Assembly (NCBI GenBank): GCA_947625555.1
Contig: CANQOT010000016.1
Span: 1-43,838 of the forward strand
Reading direction: 5' to 3'
DNA: 43,838 nucleotides
DNA from: an uncultured Clostridia bacterium
GTDB lineage: Bacteria > Bacillota > Clostridia > Christensenellales > Borkfalkiaceae
The first letter of the stretch is position 1; each line of letters begins with the position of its first letter. The notes beneath the pieces were generated by a model, which searched no databases, was not told the DNA's origin, and was given only the letters and a program-made list of their open reading frames with translations. This document shows, piece by piece, positions 15,758-23,442 of this stretch. The translations under genes and the position numbers were made by a program.

Positions 15758-16567
15758 TTATTCAGAAACAGGCGTTGCCTCTGTGGGAATGGTGACCTCG
15801 GTTTTGCCGTAGTCGAAATAGAAGTATTCCTCGGGATCCTTTTCGCCGCTTATCAGAACCTTGGCATAGGCGAGCTTTCCGCCGACGAGCTTTACGGTCG
15901 CAGAAGCAATTTTATACCCATCGTCTGCCATCGCTTCCATCGGCGAATAGGGTGTGACAAGGCTCTCCCCCTCATAGGTGTAGGCATGGAGCGTTTCATC
16001 GTAACTGAATTTCTCGAACTGCCCCGAAAAATCATAGGCGATCAGGTTGCGGAAGGCGTATGCCCATTCCCGCTGCACCTTGCTATCTTTGTCTTCGCCG
16101 CCGATATTAGACGTAATAAATTTGTAGGTATCTGTCAGTTCCCCCGTTTCGGAGTCGGGAACATTCGAGTATTCCGTGGCATTCGTTCCCGCAACGCGGA
16201 CGATCATCTCCTGCATTCTTTCCCACTCGCCATCAAAGAGGAGCTGTGAGTCGAAACGAATATCATATCCCGCATCCGTCTTTTGATAGCCGAATTTGGT
16301 CTTGACCTCTTCCCGCTCACATTTCAAATAAGAAGTGCAGCCCGCGAACGCTTCGTTTGTAAAAGCCGCGTCCCACTCCTTTTCCGTCACCTTGTCCGAG
16401 ACGAGGGCCGAAAAGTCGGTATCTTCGGTGAGGACGACCTTATGCTCCTCCGTCCCGCTGCCGTTGCCGTCGACCTCACTGCTTTCGCCATTTCCGCCGC
16501 CTGTTCCGCAGGCGCAGAGCGATAGACACATTGCCGCCGCCATAAGAGCTGAAAAAAATTTTTTCAT
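15758..16567 (-). CDS. Lipoprotein of XRE/lipoprotein module 1
   Basis: This 269-aa exported lipoprotein has a signal peptide with lipobox LCAC, a Gly/Ser/acidic linker, and a single beta-rich domain that begins with a WDAAFTNEAFAG helix and ends FDYGKTEVTIP. Both marks recur in the two-domain lipoprotein at 22.1-23.4 kb (AWAAAFAESNFENLK and FTYGGQTVTPP), so the two belong to one family that I cannot name. GGAGG precedes ATG 16567. It is divergent from a 68-aa XRE gene, with three operator-like dyads between them, one inside its own promoter. It is therefore probably repressed by that neighbour. The ligand or role is unknown. Confidence 0.85.
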   Translation of the reverse strand: MKKFFSALMAAAMCLSLCACGTGGGNGESSEVDGNGSGTEEHKVVLTEDTDFSALVSDKVTEKEWDAAFTNEAFAGCTSYLKCEREEVKTKFGYQKTDAGYDIRFDSQLLFDGEWERMQEMIVRVAGTNATEYSNVPDSETGELTDTYKFITSNIGGEDKDSKVQREWAYAFRNLIAYDFSGQFEKFSYDETLHAYTYEGESLVTPYSPMEAMADDGYKIASATVKLVGGKLAYAKVLISGEKDPEEYFYFDYGKTEVTIPTEATPVSE

Positions 16568-16590
16568 ACGTATCCTCCGTTTTTGTTTTC

Positions 16591-16605
16591 AGAATATTTC
16601 ATTCT
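16591..16605. promoter_or_regulatory. Operator O1, module 1
   Basis: AGAATATTTCATTCT, a 5-5-5 dyad in the 5' leader of the lipoprotein mRNA. With O2 and O3 it gives the consensus RGAAYAYTTYRTTCY. Confidence 0.65.
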
Positions 16606-16615
16606 GTTTTCTATC

Positions 16616-16645
16616 ATTATAATGGAACACTTCGTTCCGCGTCAA
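16616..16645 (-). promoter_or_regulatory. Promoter of module 1 lipoprotein
   Basis: TTGACG (16645-16640), an 18-nt spacer and TATAAT (16621-16616). Operator O2 lies wholly inside the spacer, an arrangement that would block polymerase. Confidence 0.8.
16624..16638. promoter_or_regulatory. Operator O2, module 1
   Basis: GGAACACTTCGTTCC, a 5-5-5 dyad located exactly between the -35 and -10 of the lipoprotein promoter. It is centred 33 bp from O1 and 29 bp from O3. Confidence 0.75.
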
Positions 16646-16652
16646 GTAATTT

Positions 16653-16667
16653 AGAACATTTTGTTCT
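16653..16667. promoter_or_regulatory. Operator O3, module 1, next to the XRE promoter
   Basis: AGAACATTTTGTTCT, which extends to a longer perfect inverted repeat (TTTAGAACA/TGTTCTAAA). It abuts the XRE gene's TAAAAT (16667-16672), which ends 7 nt before ATG. This suggests autoregulation and a leaderless transcript. Confidence 0.75.
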
Positions 16668-16678
16668 AAAATATTTTT

Positions 16679-16885
16679 ATGAGTGATTTTAGTCTTCGCC
16701 TTGCGGAACTGCGCAGAGAAGCGGGCCTTACGAGAAAACAACTCGCCGAAAAACTGAATGTCTCACCCCGCCTCGTCTCCTATTGGGAAACGGGCGACAG
16801 GGAATGTCCCTTCGATACACTCGTCGCCATCGCGGACCTTTTGGATACGAGCGTCGATTATCTTCTCGGCCGTATCAAAGATTAA
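16679..16885 (+). CDS. XRE-family regulator of module 1
   Basis: This 68-aa protein is a bare HTH_3 domain (TRKQLAEKLNVSPRLVSYWE, then LDTSVDYLLGRIKD) with no sensor domain. ATG 16679 has no Shine-Dalgarno sequence; the likely -10 TAAAAT ends 7 nt before it. Three matching 15-bp dyads between this gene and the divergent lipoprotein gene are the obvious binding sites. A terminator follows directly, so it is monocistronic. The second module at 23.4 kb repeats this layout with another 68-aa XRE protein and different operator letters. Confidence 0.9.
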   Translation: MSDFSLRLAELRREAGLTRKQLAEKLNVSPRLVSYWETGDRECPFDTLVAIADLLDTSVDYLLGRIKD

Positions 16886-16909
16886 ATCCACCCAAACGGG
16901 TGGATTTTT
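16885..16909. terminator. Terminator after XRE-1, bidirectional
   Basis: AATCCACCC (16885-16893), loop AAAC, GGGTGGATT (16898-16906), then TTTTAATTG. It also serves the convergent PurL-like gene. Confidence 0.8.
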
Positions 16910-16942
16910 AATTGATTTTTTGAATAGACGTACGCGCTCCGC

Positions 16943-19900
16943 TCATGGCGTTTCCTGCTTTCTGCCTTGCAAGAAAAAGCCCGTAAAGGTGCCGATGATC
17001 CTACCGTCGGGGGAGAGAAGGCCGTCAATGGCAAAGGCGCTTCCGGCCGGGTTGGCCCTTGCGTCCATCGAGGCATTGCCCTCGAAGTCGGCGAACTGCG
17101 CCAAAATTTGCCCGTTTTGGGCGAGCTGTTCCGCCGTCTCCCCGTCGAGGGAGAGCCCCCCGCCGATACGTGCGGAGACGGTGAAAACGTCGCCCGCGTT
17201 CATGCCCGCAAGCCACGGCGAGGCAGCGGAGGAGATCCTTACACGAAGGGTGCGGAATATACTGTGTCCCGCGATGCTCCCCGCGATCTTCGGGCTGTTC
17301 TCGCCGGGCTCGGCAAACTTTCCGTAGGGCAGAAGGCCCAGTTCCAAGAGCGCCTCGAACCCGATCCCCGTGCCGCCGACGAGGCCGTTGCGCACGTCCA
17401 AGAGGGTCTCGATCTCCGTCTTCACGTCGTCAAAGCGCAGGCATGTCGCGATATACTTGCCCAAACCGCAGACATGGTCCCCCTCTTTGCCGTCTGCGAG
17501 GAAGATGATATCGCTCTCTGCGATGCGGGCGGCGAGCGTCTTTAAGGAGGCGGCCGTCTCCGACAGAGCGCCCGTCTTCACATAGCAGATCTCGGCCTCG
17601 GCGCCCCCTGCGGCGAAGGCTCTCGCGGCCTCCTCCGCGCCGCTCATCCCCGCAAAGACGGGTAGGAGCACGCGGGGCTTTTTCCCCTTAAAATCGCCAA
17701 TATATGTGCTCTTTCTGAAGGATGTAAGGTTGGCGACGGGCACATCGGCATGCTCCGTATGTTCCCCATAGACGGGGGAGAGCTTGCCCTCGAAGAGCGC
17801 GCGCAGGCTGACGAGCGGGACGAGGTCGAGCCCGCGGGCGACCGTCTCGGAGAGAGTGGTGCGGCCGATCTCCTCGCCCACGGCCGTCTCGTCGTTGAGT
17901 TCGAGGATAAACGCCCCGCACATCTCGCCAAAGACGGTCTCCATGGGTACCATGTCCGCGAAGCGGAAGCCGATTTCGTTGCCGAGGCAACATTTTACGA
18001 TGGCTTCGGCAACCCCGCCGCGTCCCACGGCGTAGGCCGCGAGTACCTTTTCCGCACGCATGAGCGCGGTCACGATCTTGAAATTTTTGATGAGGGAATG
18101 GGAGACGGGCAACCCGTCCGCATCGCGGGAAGGGGCCAAAAGGACGACCTTATGCCCCGCGCCCTTGAACGCGGGAGCGATGACTTCCCGCTCCATGCCC
18201 GTTGCCGAAGCGATGCAATAGGTCGCGGGCGGGATCTTCCCCCTTTGCAGGAGACGCCCTTCCCCCATCGCCGCAACGCCGAGATCGAGTTGCGCCTTGC
18301 ATGCGCCGAGAAGGGCCGCAAGCGCCTTCCCCCAAAAGTCCTCGCCCCCCTCGCGCGGGAAAGTGTGCGTAAGGAGGAGGTGGATATCCTTGAAATCGGC
18401 ACCCGCCGCGACGAGCTTGGAGATGCTCTCGACGACGGCAAGATAGGCCCCGCGGTAGGGGCTCTTTTCGGCGAGGCCGGGGTCCCCGCCCCACGCCGTA
18501 TAGCCGACGACCCCTTCGGGCAAGATGCGGGATACCGCAGCCTGCGGGGGCGTTGAGGCGTATTCTCCGCAGAAGGGCGCGAGGACGGCCTTCCCACCGA
18601 CGGCGCTATCGAACCGTTCGCAAAGGTCCCTCCTCGAACAGAGATTTATGTCGCCCGCAACCGCGCGCATGCCCGCCGTAAAGTCGACGGGGAGAGGATC
18701 GGCGGGAGCGGCGACGCCTTCGGAAGAAACCGTAAGCCGCTGCTCTGCGCCGCAATTCATTATAAACGCATGGGAGAGGTTGACGATGACCTTACCCCCT
18801 TGGCGGACGATGAGGCGGGGGATCTCGGTGACGGTGGCAATGGCCGCCGCATCGAGCCCCTCTTCATTGGCAAATCGGATAAAATTCTCGGCCTCGCGGG
18901 CCTCGGTGACGACGGCGATCTTTCCGCAGGGGCCGAAGCGCGCGGTCCCCCCTTCCCCCATTCCCGTATTCGCCGTGAAAACCTCATCGAGGTCGAGGTC
19001 GACGCCATCCGCAAGCGATGCTGCCGCGGGAACGACGCCCTCCGCGCCGACGGGTCTGCTGCATTTGACGAGGGCCGTCGCATCTTGCCGCTTGAAGAGA
19101 CGGCGGATCTTCTCGCCCGTCGAAGTATGGGGCATTCCGCCGACGAGGATGACCCTGTCTCCGGGCACGGGCGGAGCATAGCGGAAGCCTTCGGCGGGCC
19201 CTGCCGCCAGAATGATCCCGATCGAGAGCGGCCCCTCGTATCCCTCGTGGTAGACTGCGGCCACCTCGGCCGTCGCGATGCCCGCGCCGCGCAACTCCTC
19301 CGCCTCTCGTTCCGCCGCGGCGCAAAGATCTTTCCTCGCCGCGACAGGCAGAGAAAGCGAGTCTTGCGCGCAATCGAGCTTCAACACGGCATAGCTGCAC
19401 TCGGGACGCAATGCCCCTTCCGTCAGGGTGAGCGCCCATGTTTGCTCCCCGACGGGCGTCTTGACGACGATCGCGGGGATCTGGCCGACCTCCTCGAAAT
19501 CTTCCTGTCCGCCGCGCTTTTGCAAAAGTCTGCGGGCAACGGTCGCGATGTCCCCGAGGGTCGCGGGGCCCTCCTCCCCGAGTTCTTCGCGGGCGGCGAG
19601 ATATTCGCCGTAGGCCCCTTTGAGGGTCTCGTCCCCGAAGGTGACCTCGTCGATCGCAGCGGAGAGCATGGCCTTCCCCTCCCGGCAAAGCGTCCCGAAG
19701 AGGACGATCTCGGCCATGGTGGGGTCGCGATATTCCGATTTAAAGTATTTCTGCAACAGGACAAGCTGTGAGGGGGTCATGTCGAGATCGTATTGCTTAA
19801 TGAGCGATTCAAGGCCACCCATGTCCAAATCACGGAAGCCAAATACATTTTCGAACGCTTGCCGCGCGGGACGCTCTTCCGCGAGTGCGGCGGGCAGGGC

Positions 19901-20320
19901 GAGGCTCGCCTCCCGTCTCCCCTCGGGGCGCAAGACAAGGGCCTTGATCGCGGCGAGTTCCTCTTCCGATACGCTCCCGTAGATCGCATAGACCTTTGCG
20001 GCGCGGAGGGTGAAGGGCTCCTCCGTATAAAGGCGGAGACGGGCTTCGGCCGCTTCGGAAACGCCGTCTGCTCCCCCGCCGAACGGTTCGGTAGCAAAGA
20101 CGCGGGCGCCCGCAAGGCCGGCGTACATCCCGACCGCCGTCTCTCCATCGCCGAGCGCCTTCAAAAGAGGAAGGGGGCGGGAACTTTCCGCAGTATAGCG
20201 GTAGAGAATGCGGACCTTTTCGACAGTCTTGATGCCCAATACCTCGCCGATCTCATAAAAAAGGGCCCTCGCCTCGCGATCGAACCCCTGCTTTTTTTCT
20301 GCATAAAAACGGCTTATCAC
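16943..20320 (-). CDS. purL: PurL-family pseudoenzyme (FGAM synthase homologue)
   Basis: This ~1,125-aa protein is collinear with the large single-chain phosphoribosylformylglycinamidine synthase of Clostridia: an N-terminal PurS-like part (FYAEKKQGFDREAR, ~1-150), two AIR-synthase-like halves, and a C-terminal glutaminase domain (~900-1,125). Scaffold stretches are well preserved (CSRRDLCERFDSAVG; NGQILAQFADFEGNASMDA). Every catalytic loop I looked for is missing: SDHCRHTTF reads TLCREGKAM; NETHNHP and the following Gly-rich segment are replaced; the GRDGxGGATGS loop is cut to VGGMPHTSTGEK; SESQERM reads FGPCGKI; GGKDSMSG reads MGEGRLLQ. The glutaminase Cys (CNGFQ) and His-Glu (HGEGRF) are also gone (GTGIGFE; ARIGGGL). 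The frame is intact. GTG 20320 is the start: GGGAGG lies 8 nt upstream, and the upstream ATG would precede the transcript. Function unknown, probably non-enzymatic. Confidence 0.88.
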   Translation of the reverse strand: MISRFYAEKKQGFDREARALFYEIGEVLGIKTVEKVRILYRYTAESSRPLPLLKALGDGETAVGMYAGLAGARVFATEPFGGGADGVSEAAEARLRLYTEEPFTLRAAKVYAIYGSVSEEELAAIKALVLRPEGRREASLALPAALAEERPARQAFENVFGFRDLDMGGLESLIKQYDLDMTPSQLVLLQKYFKSEYRDPTMAEIVLFGTLCREGKAMLSAAIDEVTFGDETLKGAYGEYLAAREELGEEGPATLGDIATVARRLLQKRGGQEDFEEVGQIPAIVVKTPVGEQTWALTLTEGALRPECSYAVLKLDCAQDSLSLPVAARKDLCAAAEREAEELRGAGIATAEVAAVYHEGYEGPLSIGIILAAGPAEGFRYAPPVPGDRVILVGGMPHTSTGEKIRRLFKRQDATALVKCSRPVGAEGVVPAAASLADGVDLDLDEVFTANTGMGEGGTARFGPCGKIAVVTEAREAENFIRFANEEGLDAAAIATVTEIPRLIVRQGGKVIVNLSHAFIMNCGAEQRLTVSSEGVAAPADPLPVDFTAGMRAVAGDINLCSRRDLCERFDSAVGGKAVLAPFCGEYASTPPQAAVSRILPEGVVGYTAWGGDPGLAEKSPYRGAYLAVVESISKLVAAGADFKDIHLLLTHTFPREGGEDFWGKALAALLGACKAQLDLGVAAMGEGRLLQRGKIPPATYCIASATGMEREVIAPAFKGAGHKVVLLAPSRDADGLPVSHSLIKNFKIVTALMRAEKVLAAYAVGRGGVAEAIVKCCLGNEIGFRFADMVPMETVFGEMCGAFILELNDETAVGEEIGRTTLSETVARGLDLVPLVSLRALFEGKLSPVYGEHTEHADVPVANLTSFRKSTYIGDFKGKKPRVLLPVFAGMSGAEEAARAFAAGGAEAEICYVKTGALSETAASLKTLAARIAESDIIFLADGKEGDHVCGLGKYIATCLRFDDVKTEIETLLDVRNGLVGGTGIGFEALLELGLLPYGKFAEPGENSPKIAGSIAGHSIFRTLRVRISSAASPWLAGMNAGDVFTVSARIGGGLSLDGETAEQLAQNGQILAQFADFEGNASMDARANPAGSAFAIDGLLSPDGRIIGTFTGFFLQGRKQETP

Positions 20321-20385
20321 GTTCCGAACCTCCCGCGGCGCAAGGCGTTCTTTGCCTCGACGGCGCGCCTTAAAACCGCGCATTT

Positions 20386-20415
20386 ATTATAATATAACAG
20401 TACTGCCATCGTCAA
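20386..20415 (-). promoter_or_regulatory. Promoter of the PurL-like gene
   Basis: TTGACG (20415-20410), an 18-nt spacer and TATAAT (20391-20386), giving a leader of ~59 nt. No purine riboswitch or recognisable PurR box is visible. Confidence 0.75.
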
Positions 20416-20460
20416 GCGGCAAAAAATTTTTTTTGGGGAATTTCACACGCTGTACCTTAC

Positions 20461-20495
20461 AAAAAACCCCACCGGAGGGGAGACCTCGGGCGGGG
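20461..20495 (-). terminator. Terminator of the zinc-ribbon gene
   Basis: A 12-bp stem with two mismatches (20484-20495 with 20467-20478) is followed on the minus strand by TTTTTT. Confidence 0.75.
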
Positions 20496-20504
20496 CGATG
20501 CGTT

Positions 20505-20753
20505 TCATTTTCTGAAAACGATGATGAGCACGATGATGACAATGGAGATGACCGCGCCGATCGAATAGGTGATCCAGCGGATCTTTTTGATCTTTTCGTC
20601 GCTCATGGGCACATAGCCCGTCGGCGTGATCTTCTTCTTGCAGCGCGGGCACTCCGTCATATGGTCCAGCACGGGATAACCGCAATGCGGGCAGGCATGG
20701 GTGCGCTGTTCGATCTTTGCTTTTTTATCTTCGTAGATCGTCGTTTTCTTCAT
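20505..20753 (-). CDS. Small zinc-ribbon membrane protein
   Basis: This 82-aa protein has a zinc ribbon (Cys21, 24, 35 and 38: CPHCGYPVLDHMTECPRC), a linker and one C-terminal transmembrane helix (~58-80). The topology suggests a cytoplasmic ribbon. The ABC ATPase at 42.2 kb carries a very similar ribbon (CTHCGILLEDHAIACPRC). ATG 20753 is chosen because TATAAT ends exactly 7 nt upstream, making the mRNA leaderless. The longer frame from 20792 would begin inside the promoter. The role is unknown. Confidence 0.75.
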   Translation of the reverse strand: MKKTTIYEDKKAKIEQRTHACPHCGYPVLDHMTECPRCKKKITPTGYVPMSDEKIKKIRWITYSIGAVISIVIIVLIIVFRK

Positions 20754-20759
20754 AAAAAG

Positions 20760-20788
20760 ATTATAGCATATTCTTCGCGAACTTTCAA
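20760..20788 (-). promoter_or_regulatory. Leaderless promoter of the zinc-ribbon gene
   Basis: TTGAAA (20788-20783), a 17-nt spacer and TATAAT (20765-20760). The predicted +1 is the A of ATG. Confidence 0.8.
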
Positions 20789-20849
20789 TCATTTTTCTTC
20801 ATGGGAAAAATTTCCCCCGCTCCCCCCTTTTTCACTTTTCCCAAACATC

Positions 20850-20889
20850 TTTACAAACCTCATAAAAAGTAGTATTCTATAACTACTTT
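20850..20889 (+). promoter_or_regulatory. Promoter with inverted repeat over the -10
   Basis: TTTACA (20850-20855), 17 nt, TATTCT (20873-20878). An 8-bp inverted repeat AAAGTAGT/ACTACTTT (20866-20873 and 20882-20889) straddles the -10, consistent with a repressor site. Confidence 0.6.
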
Positions 20890-20909
20890 CATAAAATGGG
20901 AGACCCGAA

Positions 20910-21944
20910 ATGAAAAAGAAAACGACCGCCCCCGAGGCCGAACGGGAAGAAGCCCTCGGCGGCAAGATGACGATCTACGAGTATGAGCAGAAGTACGTCA
21001 AGCGGCAGAACGTGCGCGGGGCGAAGTTCTTATTGCGCTTTATGGCCGCTATCGTCGGGGTGTTCCTCCTCGTCGTGCTCGTCCTCGTCACCCTCCGCGT
21101 CTACGATCTCAACGAATATGCGGGTTACGGCACGGGTGCGGCATGTCTCGTGCTCTATATCTGCGTCTTTATCGTCCCCACCGTCAAGATCTTGCATGCG
21201 GGGTACTTCATGACGAACGTCAACGGCTCCACCGCAAGGAAGGCCCAGCGGCACAACAAAAAGCTGCGGCACGACATCGCGGATAAGATGATCGATCTCA
21301 CGGCCAAAGTCGAGGGCGTCGGTTGGTACGATTCCGAAGTCGTGGGCAGAATGGCGATCGCGCTGAAAACGGGCAACGAGGAGAAGCTCAAAACTTGTTT
21401 GACCGAGCTCTACAAGGGGTCGGTGAAGAAGTCCGCCCGCTCCCTCATCCGCAAGTGCGCCTTGAAGAGCGCCGCCTTTTCCGCCGTTTCGCAATCGGCC
21501 AAGATCGACGCGGCAATCGTCGTCGTCATCAATCTGCAACTCATCAAGGACCTCGTGTTCCTCTATGGGTTCCGCCCGTCGGATGCAAGGCTCGTCAAGA
21601 TCTTTGCGACCGTCATCTCCAACGCCCTCGTCGCCTACGGGCTGGGCACGGCCAACATCGGAGGCGCCGTTGCAAAGACGATGGGCAGCGCCGTCAAGGG
21701 CATTCCCATTCTCGGGTCCGCCATCTCTGCCCTCGTCGATTCCTCCGTGCAGGGGCTCGTGAACGGCACCCTCACGACGGTCATCGGCTACCAGACTATC
21801 AAATACCTCAATAAAGAATACCGTTTGCAGAACATTTTGGACGGCATCGACGTCTCGGAGACGGAGGCCGAGCTCACCGAGGATTGCACCGAGCTCGAGA
21901 GCGAACTCAAAAACCGCAAGAAAAAGCTCGCCCCCGCTGTATAA
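20910..21944 (+). CDS. DUF697 (YcjF-like) membrane protein
   Basis: This 344-aa protein has a charged cytoplasmic N-terminus, two transmembrane helices (~45-67 and ~75-97), a central helical domain and a C-terminal DUF697-like hydrophobic region. That region reads KIDAAIVVVINLQLIKDLVFLYGFRP... followed by Gly-rich helices (GLGTANIGGAVAKTMGSAVKG). It ends in a charged tail (ELESELKNRKKK). DUF697 is often attached to, or next to, Era-like GTPases, but there is no G-domain here or nearby. GGGAG lies 7 nt before the ATG. Monocistronic; function unknown. Confidence 0.8.
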   Translation: MKKKTTAPEAEREEALGGKMTIYEYEQKYVKRQNVRGAKFLLRFMAAIVGVFLLVVLVLVTLRVYDLNEYAGYGTGAACLVLYICVFIVPTVKILHAGYFMTNVNGSTARKAQRHNKKLRHDIADKMIDLTAKVEGVGWYDSEVVGRMAIALKTGNEEKLKTCLTELYKGSVKKSARSLIRKCALKSAAFSAVSQSAKIDAAIVVVINLQLIKDLVFLYGFRPSDARLVKIFATVISNALVAYGLGTANIGGAVAKTMGSAVKGIPILGSAISALVDSSVQGLVNGTLTTVIGYQTIKYLNKEYRLQNILDGIDVSETEAELTEDCTELESELKNRKKKLAPAV

Positions 21945-22010
21945 GGGGGAACTCTCATCATTCGAGCGGTGATTTGACCGCGCTCTTGCAAAAAGAAACA
22001 AAAAAGAAAT

Positions 22011-22034
22011 CCGCCCGAGGGGTCCCTCGGGCGG
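22011..22034. terminator. Bidirectional terminator
   Basis: CCGCCCGAGG/CCTCGGGCGG 10-bp stem with a 4-nt loop, between the convergent DUF697 and lipoprotein genes. The minus side has TTTCTTTTTTG, the plus side AATGTTTT. Confidence 0.8.
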
Positions 22035-22054
22035 AAATGTTTTATGGTTTCGCT

Positions 22055-23356
22055 TTAACCCAACGCGGGCGGGGTCACCGTCTGTCCGCCGTAGGTAAAC
22101 TCGATCGTGATGAGATAATCGGCATCCGACTCTTCTTCGTGGAAGGTCTGCGTGAGCTTGACGATCTTTCCGTCCTTAAAGACAAATACGTTCGTGGTCG
22201 GTATGATAGGCGCATCTTCCGACACATCCTCCGAATACAAGAAAACGCCTTCTACAACGTAGCCGCCCAGCTCTTCGCTGTATTCGGCTTTGCCCGCGTC
22301 GTCGGCGAAGGGGGTAACATATTCTCCCAAAATGGCCACGGCCGTTGCGACCTCCCTATGCTCGGGCAATATGCTCCATTCCCCTCCCTCTTCCTCTTGC
22401 TCATAAGTATTCTCGCCGTCATAATAGTAGCGAATGGTATGGCCGCTGACCACTTGCACGATGTTCTCCGCATTCCCTGCGCGAACGATGTCGATCGTCA
22501 TCGCGTTCGAGGAGTACGAACCCATCGTGAGCCGCATCTGCAGATTCAGTTTAAGGTTTTCGAAATTGCTCTCCGCAAACGCCGCCGCCCAAGCCTCTTC
22601 GAAGTTCGCTTCGGGGAGTTTTCCGTCCGTTTGCGAACCCTGTCCGCCTCCCTCGTCGACGGGGAATCCCTCGGGGAAAGTCACCTTTTGTCCGCCGTAT
22701 GTAAAGTCGATATCATAAACGTATTCGACCGTATATCCGTCATCGGTATAATTTTCGAGTTGATCGTACACAAAGTGGGAGATCTTGCCGTTTTTGAATA
22801 CGAAGGTAAGCGTCAGGACAAGTTCGCACTCTTCCCCGCCCGGCATCGTGTGTTTCTCGCTCGTCGTCAAGACATATCCCTTCTTTGCGTCGTAAGTAAA
22901 CTTTTCGCCCTCTTCTGCGGGTTCGGCAAAGAGTTCTAAAATCTGGGAAACGAGCGGCTGGCTTTCCGATGCGGTCCAAATTCCGTACTCTTTCGTATAA
23001 ATGTGGCCGTCATAATAATATATTTCTTCGGTTGTTCCGTCATCCATGTCGCCGACCCAATACTCGCGGCCGTCCGCACAGACGACCGTGGCCGTCTCGG
23101 CCATGCTCTCCGGGCCCATCTCCTCCCAATCTTCGGGCCGGGGACCGGAAAATTTCAGGAAATAATCCGTCCTCCACGTTGCCTTGAAGTTCTCGAAGTT
23201 TGCCTCGTCGAAGGCCGCCGCCCAACTCGCGTCAAAGGTATCCGCGGAGAATTGCTGGCCACCCGATTGGGCAGAGCCGAAGCCGCACGCCGCGATCCCG
23301 ACGCACATTGCTCCCGCAAGGGAGACCGATAAAAGTGCTGCCATTTGTTTTTTCAT
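22055..23356 (-). CDS. Two-domain lipoprotein of XRE/lipoprotein module 2
   Basis: This 433-aa exported lipoprotein has a signal peptide with lipobox IAAC, then two tandem copies of one beta-rich domain. Copy 1 starts ASWAAAFDEANFENFK and ends FTYGGQKVTFP; copy 2 starts EAWAAAFAESNFENLK and ends FTYGGQTVTPP. The module 1 lipoprotein has one copy. Each copy also has a YYYDG strand and a VFKDGKI-type strand. ATG 23356 follows AGGAG with good spacing and replaces an earlier in-frame ATG that overlaps the leader operator. It is divergent from a 68-aa XRE gene with two matching dyads between. Function unknown; binding of an external ligand is conceivable. Confidence 0.87.
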   Translation of the reverse strand: MKKQMAALLSVSLAGAMCVGIAACGFGSAQSGGQQFSADTFDASWAAAFDEANFENFKATWRTDYFLKFSGPRPEDWEEMGPESMAETATVVCADGREYWVGDMDDGTTEEIYYYDGHIYTKEYGIWTASESQPLVSQILELFAEPAEEGEKFTYDAKKGYVLTTSEKHTMPGGEECELVLTLTFVFKNGKISHFVYDQLENYTDDGYTVEYVYDIDFTYGGQKVTFPEGFPVDEGGGQGSQTDGKLPEANFEEAWAAAFAESNFENLKLNLQMRLTMGSYSSNAMTIDIVRAGNAENIVQVVSGHTIRYYYDGENTYEQEEEGGEWSILPEHREVATAVAILGEYVTPFADDAGKAEYSEELGGYVVEGVFLYSEDVSEDAPIIPTTNVFVFKDGKIVKLTQTFHEEESDADYLITIEFTYGGQTVTPPALG

Positions 23357-23372
23357 ATCTTTCTCCTTGTAC

Positions 23373-23387
23373 ACAGGCTCAACCTGT
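23373..23387. promoter_or_regulatory. Operator A, module 2
   Basis: ACAGGCTCAACCTGT, a 5-5-5 dyad extended by AC/GT on either side (23371-23389), in the lipoprotein leader and centred 29 bp from operator B. Confidence 0.7.
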
Positions 23388-23396
23388 GTTTCTCTT

Positions 23397-23421
23397 ATTA
23401 TACAGTTTTAAACTGTATAAT
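23397..23421. promoter_or_regulatory. Operator B, 25-bp perfect palindrome, module 2
   Basis: A perfect 12-1-12 palindrome whose core ACAGTTTTAAACTGT (23402-23416) matches operator A in its outer four bases on each side. It covers both divergent -10 boxes. Confidence 0.85.
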
Positions 23422-23426
23422 GTCAA
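23397..23426 (-). promoter_or_regulatory. Promoter of module 2 lipoprotein
   Basis: TTGACA (23426-23421), an 18-nt spacer and TATAAT (23402-23397). Operator B is centred in the spacer. The same palindrome also contains a TATAAT on the plus strand (23416-23421) that may serve the XRE gene. Confidence 0.85.
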
Positions 23427-23442
23427 GTGTTTAGGGGGGAAA

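Noticed and set aside
16943-20320. Decayed pseudogene of purL by frameshift
   Set aside because: The frame is intact over more than 1,100 codons with its own promoter and ribosome site; only active-site loops are lost, which fits a pseudoenzyme better.
20910-21944. Era-like GTPase
   Set aside because: Only the DUF697-type region is present; there is no P-loop or G-domain motif.
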